From CSP1-5 sp964348275 (lineage in GTDB: Bacteria; Methylomirabilota; Methylomirabilia; Methylomirabilales; CSP1-5), in NCBI GenBank assembly GCA_964348275.1, contig CAYGBT010000098.1, positions 1-6,748 of the forward strand: a stretch of 6,748 nt of DNA, read 5' to 3'. Below are positions 1-4,989 of this stretch, one piece after another (the first letter of the stretch is position 1; every line of letters begins with the position of its first letter). The translations under genes were made by a program, and so were the position numbers. The notes under the pieces were generated by a model. It worked only from the letters and a program-made list of their open reading frames with translations. It did no database searches and was not told the DNA's origin.

Positions 1-378
1 TTTAACCGGCAGAGTGCGAAGCAGATCCAGGGGGTGACGGCCCGGACGCTGCGGCTACTGCTCAAGTACGACTGGCCGGGGAATGTGCGGGAGCTGCAGA
101 ACTGCATTGAGCGGGCGGGGGTGATGGCGGAGGGGGAGTTTATTGATCTGGCGCAACTGCGCCAGGTGCTTCACCCGGGCTTGAAGGCCCCCCCCCAGGC
201 GCCGGGCGAGTCAGGGGGCAATCTGCGGGACATGGAGAAGGCGATGATCCTGGAGGCGTTACGGCAGACGCGGGGGAACAAGACAGCGGCGGCGGCCTTG
301 TTGGGCATCAGCCTGCGGGGACTGCACTACAAGCTAAAAAGGCTGCGAAGTGGAAAGATCGAGATGGAAACTCGTTAG
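1..378 (+). CDS. Sigma-54-dependent transcriptional activator (NtrC family), C-terminal part; 5' end outside window
   Basis: Reading frame 1 is open from the first base, so the gene is cut by the window edge; 125 residues remain. They hold the end of the AAA+ sigma-54 interaction domain, with the family hallmark WPGNVREL at residues 25-32, then a Pro/Gly-rich linker (about 60-73), then a Fis-type helix-turn-helix at about 92-114 (GNKTAAAALLGIS...YKLKRL). Proteins of this family bind enhancer-like sites and use ATP hydrolysis to open promoters held by RNA polymerase with sigma-54. The N-terminal sensory or receiver domain lies outside the window, so the signal is unknown. The HTH resembles AtoC/PilR/ZraR-type activators more than the PEP-CTERM-associated PrsR type. 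The stop is 19 bases before the export gene, so regulator and export genes may share a transcript. A run of nine C (188-196) falls in the linker. Family assignment is secure; the identity of the regulator is not. Confidence 0.93.
   Translation, partial: FNRQSAKQIQGVTARTLRLLLKYDWPGNVRELQNCIERAGVMAEGEFIDLAQLRQVLHPGLKAPPQAPGESGGNLRDMEKAMILEALRQTRGNKTAAAALLGISLRGLHYKLKRLRSGKIEMETR
188..196 (+). repeat. Homopolymer run of nine C inside the activator gene
   Basis: Nine consecutive C residues encode part of the linker sequence KAPPQAP between the AAA+ tail and the helix-turn-helix. Loss of one C would bring TGA at 245-247 into frame, before the DNA-binding domain. The tract is intact in this sequence and the reading frame continues to the normal stop. 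Confidence 0.9.
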
Positions 379-380
379 TG

Positions 381-394
381 GAGGGAGGAGAGGG
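381..394 (+). promoter_or_regulatory. Shine-Dalgarno region that sets the start of the export gene
   Basis: The purine-rich stretch GAGGGAGGAGAGGG ends three bases before ATG 398 and contains GGAGG-like cores at suitable spacing. It favours ATG 398 over the upstream in-frame GTG at 350. That GTG lies inside the preceding gene, lacks such a site, and would place 16 polar residues in front of the signal peptide. Confidence 0.75.
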
Positions 395-397
395 CAA

Positions 398-1231
398 ATG
401 GTCTGTGTGCGATTCAGGATATTGCTGGCAACGATGGCCGTCTGTTCTCTTCTTGCTGCCTCCACGCAACTTTTTGCGGCTGAGTACGTCATCGGCGCGG
501 CCGATGTGTTATTCATTTCCGTCTTAGGGAACAAAGAGCTTGATACGGTGGCGAGAGTCGACCCCGGCGGCAAGGTCTCCTTTCCTTTGGTGGGGGACGT
601 GCAGGCCGCGGGCCTGACAGCCGAGGAGCTTGCAACGCAGCTGGCACGGCGCCTGGCTAGGAGGATAAGAAATCCAGTAGTCACCGTGAGCCTACGGGAG
701 GTCAATAGCTATCGCATCTACGTTCTCGGAAGCGTGGGAAGGGCAGGGGTTCATTCGAGCAAGAGTGAGCTTAATCTCCTTCAGGCCTTGGCCCTCGCGG
801 GGGGCGTCGTACCTGGGACGGACCTGGGACTCGCCTACGTGGCCAGGGGAAGCGAACGACTGGATGTGGACTTCCGGAAACTGCTCATGGAGGGTGACCT
901 CTCCCAGAATATCTCGTTAAAGCCGGAGGACGTGGTCGTCCTGCCGACGAATCCGAGGAATCAGGTGTTCGTCATGGGAGAGGTCAAGAATCCTGGAACC
1001 CTTCCGCTGGACCGAGAGAGCCAATTTACCGTCTTAAAGGCCATGGCCCGAGCCGGGGGATTCAGTCAGTTCGCCAAGCCCTCCCGGACTATCATCATAC
1101 GGGAGGACAGGACTGGAAAGCGGATCATTCCCGTCGATGTCGAAGAGATCATAGAAAATCCGCAAGAGGCGCATGATATTCTCTTGCAACCCGGAGATGT
1201 GGTTTTCGTCCCGACGGGAGGTCTGTTCTGA
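398..1231 (+). CDS. Wza-like polysaccharide export protein (Poly_export plus two SLBB domains), short periplasmic type
   Basis: The product is 277 residues. An N-terminal hydrophobic segment (about 7-28, ending QLFAA) looks like a signal peptide. There is no convincing lipobox; the only nearby Cys, in MAVC at residue 16, is in poor context. The Poly_export domain follows at about 29-100 (YVIGAADVLFISV, then VDPGGKVSFPLVGDV). Two SLBB-type segments follow: about 105-155 (YVLGSVGRAG) and about 189-240 (VFVMGEVKNPG). The family hallmark PGDVVFVP sits at 265-272, only five residues before the end. E. coli Wza is roughly 100 residues longer and has a C-terminal helix that forms the outer-membrane pore; this protein lacks that part. 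It probably forms a periplasmic ring guiding polymer to a separate outer-membrane pore. It is 5 bases upstream of a beta-barrel gene. The family is clear; the mode of membrane crossing is inferred. Confidence 0.92.
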   Translation: MVCVRFRILLATMAVCSLLAASTQLFAAEYVIGAADVLFISVLGNKELDTVARVDPGGKVSFPLVGDVQAAGLTAEELATQLARRLARRIRNPVVTVSLREVNSYRIYVLGSVGRAGVHSSKSELNLLQALALAGGVVPGTDLGLAYVARGSERLDVDFRKLLMEGDLSQNISLKPEDVVVLPTNPRNQVFVMGEVKNPGTLPLDRESQFTVLKAMARAGGFSQFAKPSRTIIIREDRTGKRIIPVDVEEIIENPQEAHDILLQPGDVVFVPTGGLF

Positions 1232-1236
1232 AAAAG

Positions 1237-2769
1237 GTGGAACCGAATGGTGTGAGGGTGGTGCCGGGTGGCGCGGCGCGGGGCTTCCTTTTGAGAAAGG
1301 ATGCCATTCGCGCCGTTTTGGTCTGTAGCCTGGCGGTCCTTCAATTTTTTGCGGTCCCCCTTGTCTCTGTCGCCTCCGCACAGGTACCCTCGCCCGCCCC
1401 TGGAGAGGTGCCAACCCCTCCAAGCGTCCCGACCCCACCGGAAGAGGAGGAGATTCCTCCTCCGGCCCCACCGGCATTGCCTGGCGCGCCGACCCCAGTA
1501 GATATCCTCGATTTCCAGGCGCCTCCTCCAACGGCTCCTCCTGTTGTCGCCCCCGGGCTCGTCGACCGGTTTCAACAGCGGCTCGAACTCGTACCGGCAG
1601 GGCAGATTCTTTTCAGCCTTACTGTCGAGGGAGAATACGATGACAATGTCTTCGGGGAGCAAGACGACCGCGAGGATGACTTTCGAATTGTGATCGTGCC
1701 GGCTGTTGCGGTAGAGCGTGTTCGGAAAACGTCCTCACTGCGCCTGCGATATAGTCCACGAATTCTCAAGTACATTGATTTTACTGATGAGGACCGGGTA
1801 GATCACAGCCTCGTTGCTGCTTGGAGCTGGGATACGACGCCCTGGTTTCGGGTCTCTGTGCGAGATAGCCTGCTCATCACTGAAGATACAGCGGAGGCAG
1901 GGGGCAGGGACACAGGGCTGCGTCGGACGATCCGGAACGTGGTGTCGCCCGACCTGGAATTCCGACTGGGTCCCCGGTCTGACCTGCTCGTGGGGTATAC
2001 CAACAGTTTCACGGATAAGGAGGAGGTGGCAGGGGAGGAGGATGACAGCTGGATTCATAAGGGGAGGATTGCGTTCAGGCATCGCCGTCCTCGAGGCGGG
2101 GTGAGCCTTGCCTATACGCTGACGACTGCCGCCTTTGACGAAAGCTCGGACTTTCTGAGTCATGAGGCCAGTCTAAGGGCCTCCCGGCGTGTGACCCCGC
2201 GCGATGAGCTGCTCTTTCTGGCTGCCGGGTTATTGCAGGACGAGGACGACGACCCGGACTTTACCATTATCACTGCCGGTGCAGGGGTGACCCATGAGTT
2301 TAGTCCCCAGGTGAGCGGCACTTTGACTGGGGGGATCCAGCGATTCGACGAGGACGACTCCGATGCCGAGATCGGTATTGCCACCATTTCGAACCTCACA
2401 TGGACTTTCCCCAGGGGAAGTCTGAGGCTCGGGGTGGATCAACGGTTCGAGGAGACATCTGACAGTGTTGACAACGTAGGCGTGGTCCAGATCCTGAGGG
2501 GGTCTGCATCTTTTGCCTACCAGGTGGGGCCCAGGCTGGACGTTGTGGTTAATGGGTCGGCTGCTCGGGAGGATTTTGAGGAGGAGGACCGGCTCGATAT
2601 GGTCTACCGCGTGGGAGTTGATATTCGGTATCGGCTCTCGCGGCTCTTTACACTGACCGCCGGGTACACCCGGTTTGATCGAGACTCCGATAAGGGTGGC
2701 CAAGATCTGACCAGGAATCGGGTATTCATCGGCCTCTCTGTCGGCTACGCTACCCCTCTGCCGTTCTGA
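1237..2769 (+). CDS. Outer-membrane beta-barrel protein (BBP2-like) with proline-rich linker; candidate EPS exit pore
   Basis: The product is 510 residues from GTG 1237; an in-frame GTG at 1252 is an equally possible start, since neither has an ideal ribosome site. A signal peptide spans about 20-48 with an A-S-A cleavage motif at 46-48. A Pro-rich, partly acidic linker follows at about 50-107 (for example TPPEEEEIPPP). From about 124 to the end the chain alternates in the way of transmembrane beta-strands, opening with LTVEGEYDDNVF at about 128-139. This resembles the BBP2-type barrels and the PEP-CTERM-associated family found beside EPS genes. The last residue is Phe, typical of outer-membrane barrels recognised by the BAM machinery. 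Acidic Asp/Glu clusters mark many turns. Its position just after an export protein with no pore segment suggests a role in polymer secretion. Barrel assignment is strong; the transport role is inference. Confidence 0.8.
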   Translation: MEPNGVRVVPGGAARGFLLRKDAIRAVLVCSLAVLQFFAVPLVSVASAQVPSPAPGEVPTPPSVPTPPEEEEIPPPAPPALPGAPTPVDILDFQAPPPTAPPVVAPGLVDRFQQRLELVPAGQILFSLTVEGEYDDNVFGEQDDREDDFRIVIVPAVAVERVRKTSSLRLRYSPRILKYIDFTDEDRVDHSLVAAWSWDTTPWFRVSVRDSLLITEDTAEAGGRDTGLRRTIRNVVSPDLEFRLGPRSDLLVGYTNSFTDKEEVAGEEDDSWIHKGRIAFRHRRPRGGVSLAYTLTTAAFDESSDFLSHEASLRASRRVTPRDELLFLAAGLLQDEDDDPDFTIITAGAGVTHEFSPQVSGTLTGGIQRFDEDDSDAEIGIATISNLTWTFPRGSLRLGVDQRFEETSDSVDNVGVVQILRGSASFAYQVGPRLDVVVNGSAAREDFEEEDRLDMVYRVGVDIRYRLSRLFTLTAGYTRFDRDSDKGGQDLTRNRVFIGLSVGYATPLPF

Positions 2770-2799
2770 CAATCAGGTACACCAACCCTGTGCTAACGA

Positions 2800-2829
2800 T
2801 CCGTTTGCCAAACGGGCGTGCAATATTTT
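2800..2829 (+). terminator. Weak terminator-like hairpin after the barrel gene
   Basis: CCGTTT (2801-2806) and AAACGG (2810-2815) form a perfect six-base stem around a tight three-base loop, with one possible outer T-G pair. The stretch TATTTT follows at 2824-2829 after an eight-base gap. The stem is short and the T run is weak and displaced, so termination would probably be partial if it occurs at all. Its place 31 bases after the barrel stop fits the end of a transcription unit. Confidence 0.35.
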
Positions 2830-2856
2830 CATAACCTACCTGCATCGGTAAATTTC

Positions 2857-2886
2857 TTGACTTTAAACATGTTGATGTGATCTACT
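2857..2886 (+). promoter_or_regulatory. Possible sigma-70-type promoter
   Basis: TTGACT (2857-2862) matches five of six bases of the -35 consensus. Eighteen bases later TCTACT (2881-2886) matches four of six of the -10 consensus. The surroundings are AT-rich for this locus. If active it would transcribe the inverted repeats and glmS with a leader of about 260 bases. The match is moderate and such sites occur by chance. Confidence 0.25.
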
Positions 2887-2905
2887 CCTCAGCTTTCTCA
2901 TAATT

Positions 2906-2920
2906 GTGCAAAGTCTGCAC
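2906..2920. repeat. Short inverted repeat GTGCA-N5-TGCAC
   Basis: Two perfect five-base arms (2906-2910 and 2916-2920) flank a five-base spacer. The element touches the next, longer inverted repeat at 2921 with no gap. It could be a binding site for a dimeric regulator or a small hairpin. Five-base arms alone are weak evidence; the adjacency is what makes it notable. Confidence 0.4.
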
Positions 2921-2947
2921 GGTGTCAGTGGAAAAACTGCTGACACC
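2921..2947. promoter_or_regulatory. Inverted repeat GGTGTCAG-N11-CTGACACC, candidate enhancer site for a sigma-54 activator
   Basis: The arms at 2921-2928 and 2940-2947 are perfect eight-base complements. The element lies about 135-160 bases upstream of the transcription start predicted from the -24/-12 promoter at 3056-3071, the usual distance for enhancer-type sites of sigma-54 activators. Its TGTC/GACA half-sites resemble those reported for some such activators, for example PilR. An activator gene ends upstream in the same window. The repeat is directly visible; binding is inferred. It could instead form an RNA hairpin if transcribed, but no T run follows, so it is not a terminator. Confidence 0.5.
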
Positions 2948-3014
2948 AGAGAACGTTATTGCTTCGATTTCCCGTCGCCTACCGAGAGATAACTCTGTGA
3001 TTTGATACATTTCA

Positions 3015-3030
3015 GCCCCCTATAGGGTGC
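3015..3030. repeat. Palindrome centred on CCCTATAGGG
   Basis: CCCTATAGGG at 3018-3027 is fully self-complementary over ten bases. After one mismatched pair the flanks GC and GC also pair, giving 16 bases with one mismatch. It lies about 26 bases upstream of the -24 element of the candidate sigma-54 promoter. Such palindromes are often binding sites for dimeric proteins; nothing in the sequence says which. Confidence 0.4.
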
Positions 3031-3060
3031 CTCCAGTTTCGGTGTTCACATCTGGTGGCA
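3028..3060. repeat. Imperfect inverted repeat overlapping the -24 promoter element
   Basis: TGCCTCCAG (3028-3036) pairs with CTGGTGGCA (3052-3060) at eight of nine positions across a 15-base spacer. The downstream arm contains the TGGCA of the candidate -24 box. It could be an operator whose occupation blocks sigma-54 polymerase. It would not be in the transcript made from that promoter, so a role as an RNA hairpin would require an upstream start. Confidence 0.4.
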
Positions 3061-3071
3061 TGAAAGTGGCA
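3056..3071 (+). promoter_or_regulatory. Candidate sigma-54 (-24/-12) promoter for glmS and downstream genes
   Basis: TGGCATGAAAGTGGCA matches the sigma-54 pattern TGGCAC-N5-TTGCA with two mismatches. The key GG (3057-3058) and GC (3069-3070) are present and separated by exactly ten bases, as required. The predicted start of transcription is near 3082, giving a leader of about 71 bases before the glmS ATG. A sigma-54 activator gene ends in the same window and a good inverted repeat lies at enhancer distance, which supports the call. Confidence 0.55.
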
Positions 3072-3134
3072 CTGTGACCTTCCCGTCGAAAAACCTGTCC
3101 ATTATTTGTTTCTTTTTTGCATTTAGAGTCCACC

Positions 3135-3140
3135 GAGGAA
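3135..3140 (+). promoter_or_regulatory. Ribosome binding site of glmS
   Basis: GAGGAA lies 12 bases before ATG 3153, slightly longer than the usual spacing. The start is fixed independently, because GlmS must begin Met-Cys-Gly so that Met removal exposes the catalytic Cys. Confidence 0.55.
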
Positions 3141-3152
3141 CCACAAATATAG

Positions 3153-4985
3153 ATGTGCGGAATTGTTGGCTATATCGGGCTGCGGCAGGCCGTCAGCGTT
3201 GTCTTGCCTGCGCTCCGACGCCTCGAGTACCGGGGATACGATTCCTCCGGAGTAGCGACCATCCACGGGAACGACCTTCATGTGCGCAAAACCGTGGGGA
3301 AAATTAGCAATCTTGAGGGCTTGCTCCGAAAGAGTCCTCTCCGGGGATGTGTAGGAATTGCCCACACGCGGTGGGCGACCCACGGGCGCCCCTCCGATGC
3401 CAATGCCCACCCCCACATCGACTGCGAGTCCCGAGTCGCTATTGTCCACAACGGAATCATCGAAAACCATCGAGAGCTTCGTGAGAACCTCACACGAGAG
3501 GGCCATCGTTTCCACTCCCAGACTGACACCGAGGTTATTGCCCACCTCATTGAGCGGCACCGGGCAAACGGGCTGCCCGAGGCAGTGCTCCGGGTGGCCC
3601 GGGAGCTCAGAGGTGCATATGCTGTCGCCTGCATTGCCGGTGACGCCCCCGATACGCTGGTGGCTTTCCGGTGCGGCAGCTCCCCGCTGGTCATCGGTTT
3701 TGGCGATGGCGAGGTCTTCCTCGCCTCAGATATCCCGGCGCTGCTCGGGGAAACACGGGAAATACTTGTCCTGAAGGAGGGAGAGCAAGCGGTCCTGAAA
3801 CCCGGTGCGGTCACCCTCCGTAAGCTGAACGGTGCTACTGTGCGGCGACCGACCACCACGATTCCGTGGGACCGCGAGGCGGCCGAAAAAGGTGGGTATC
3901 CGCACTTCATGTTGAAGGAGATCTTCGAGCAGCCCGAAGCAGTCCGGAACACGATGGGGGACCGGGCGGACCTCGAGAAGGGAGAAATTCAAATCCCCGA
4001 GCTGGGACTCAGGGATCGGGATCTTGTAGGGCTGAATCGTCTTTGTTTCGTAGCCTGCGGCACCTCCTTGCACGCGGCATTGGTTGGAAAGTATCTGGTC
4101 GAGGCCTTCGCCAGGCTTCCGGTCGAGGTGGATGTGGCATCAGAGTTTCGCTATCGCCAACCCGTCCTCGACGGCCGGGTTCTTACCGTCCCAATCTCCC
4201 AGTCAGGTGAGACGGCCGACACACTGGCCGCCCTCCGCGAGGCCCGGGAACGCGGATCAAGAATCGTCGCCATCTGCAATGTGGTGGGGAGCTCCGTGGC
4301 TCGCGAGGCTGACGGCGTGCTTTACACTCGCGCGGGCATCGAGATCGGCGTGGCCTCAACCAAGGCCTTCACGGCTCAACTGACCGCTCTTGTCCTCCTT
4401 GCCTTGAAACTTGGTCGTGCACGAGGCTTTGCCGATCACGTCCTGGTCCGCCAAGTGCTCAAGGGTTTGTGGGAGATGCCCGACCTCATGGCTGGCTTCT
4501 TCCAGCGAAGTGATGAGCTACGTCGAATCGCAAAACGATTCGCTGAGGCCAAAGACTTCCTCTTCCTCGGCCGCGGCATCCATTACCCCCTGGCCTTGGA
4601 GGGGGCCCTCAAGCTCAAGGAGATCTCTTACATACACGCCGAAGGCTACCCGGCGGGTGAGATGAAGCATGGGCCGATTGCCCTGATCGATGGAAACATG
4701 CCGGTGCTAGCCATCGCCCCGAGAGGGCCGAGTTACGAAAAGATGGCCGCCAATATTGAGGAAGTCAAGGCCAGGGACGGGACCGTTATCGCCATCGCAA
4801 CGGCGGGGGACAGCGAAATCGGGACCTACGCGGACACAGTCATCCCGATCCCGTCTTGCCTGTATTGGCTTGAGCCGCTGTTGGTGGCTGTGCCGCTCCA
4901 GTTGTTGGCCTATCACATCGCCGTTCTCCGCGGCTGTGATGTGGATCAGCCGCGTAATCTTGCAAAGAGTGTAACCGTGGAGTGA
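3153..4985 (+). CDS. glmS: Glutamine--fructose-6-phosphate aminotransferase (isomerizing)
   Basis: This cytoplasmic enzyme makes glucosamine-6-phosphate from fructose-6-phosphate and glutamine, the first step to UDP-GlcNAc and other amino-sugar donors. The product is 610 residues, close to the 609 of E. coli GlmS. The class II glutaminase domain (about 2-230) starts with the nucleophile Cys2 (MCGIVGYIG). It has HTRWATHG at 71-78, VHNG at 98-101 and SQTDTEV at 122-128. Two sugar isomerase (SIS) domains follow. The first (about 290-420) has CGTS at 302-305, SQSGET at 349-354 and STKAF at 402-406. The second (about 460-600) has LEGALKLKE at 482-490 and EMKHG at 503-507. The C-terminal tail AKSVTVE carries the conserved Lys605. 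All expected catalytic residues are present, so it should be active. It follows the candidate sigma-54 promoter and is coupled to the sugar transferase gene. It may be a second, EPS-dedicated copy. Confidence 0.97.
   Translation: MCGIVGYIGLRQAVSVVLPALRRLEYRGYDSSGVATIHGNDLHVRKTVGKISNLEGLLRKSPLRGCVGIAHTRWATHGRPSDANAHPHIDCESRVAIVHNGIIENHRELRENLTREGHRFHSQTDTEVIAHLIERHRANGLPEAVLRVARELRGAYAVACIAGDAPDTLVAFRCGSSPLVIGFGDGEVFLASDIPALLGETREILVLKEGEQAVLKPGAVTLRKLNGATVRRPTTTIPWDREAAEKGGYPHFMLKEIFEQPEAVRNTMGDRADLEKGEIQIPELGLRDRDLVGLNRLCFVACGTSLHAALVGKYLVEAFARLPVEVDVASEFRYRQPVLDGRVLTVPISQSGETADTLAALREARERGSRIVAICNVVGSSVAREADGVLYTRAGIEIGVASTKAFTAQLTALVLLALKLGRARGFADHVLVRQVLKGLWEMPDLMAGFFQRSDELRRIAKRFAEAKDFLFLGRGIHYPLALEGALKLKEISYIHAEGYPAGEMKHGPIALIDGNMPVLAIAPRGPSYEKMAANIEEVKARDGTVIAIATAGDSEIGTYADTVIPIPSCLYWLEPLLVAVPLQLLAYHIAVLRGCDVDQPRNLAKSVTVE
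4979..4982 (+). promoter_or_regulatory. Ribosome binding site for the sugar transferase, inside the end of glmS
   Basis: GGAG within the last sense codons of glmS lies seven bases before GTG 4990. The glmS stop (4983-4985) is four bases before that start. This arrangement supports the GTG start and suggests translational coupling of the two genes. Confidence 0.7.
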
Positions 4986-4989
4986 GCGG

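Noticed and set aside
350..397. Upstream in-frame GTG start for the export protein
   Set aside because: It overlaps the activator gene, has no good ribosome site and adds a polar basic stretch before the signal peptide. ATG 398 has a strong purine-rich site just upstream.
1066..1662. Long minus-strand open frame (198 codons) across the export/barrel junction
   Set aside because: It is antisense to two well-supported genes, is basic and low in complexity, and shows no recognisable domain. Long shadow frames are expected at this GC content.
3002..3026. TTGATA ... TATAGG as a sigma-70 promoter
   Set aside because: The spacing is only 13 bases, too short for a normal -35/-10 pair.
2770..3152. 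glmS ribozyme/riboswitch in the leader
   Set aside because: That element is known mainly from Firmicutes, and I cannot find its conserved core here. The leader expected from the sigma-54 promoter is only about 71 bases.
2770..3152. tRNA, other structured RNA gene or CRISPR array in the gap
   Set aside because: No cloverleaf, no repeated units and no known RNA core could be seen. The only structures are the short dyads listed as features.
3074..3307. Plus-strand small frame starting in the gap before glmS
   Set aside because: More than half overlaps glmS in another frame, and the translation looks like random coding.
3278..3952. Minus-strand open frame (224 codons) inside glmS
   Set aside because: It is fully antisense to a conserved enzyme domain, and its Ser/Arg-rich composition is typical of a shadow frame.
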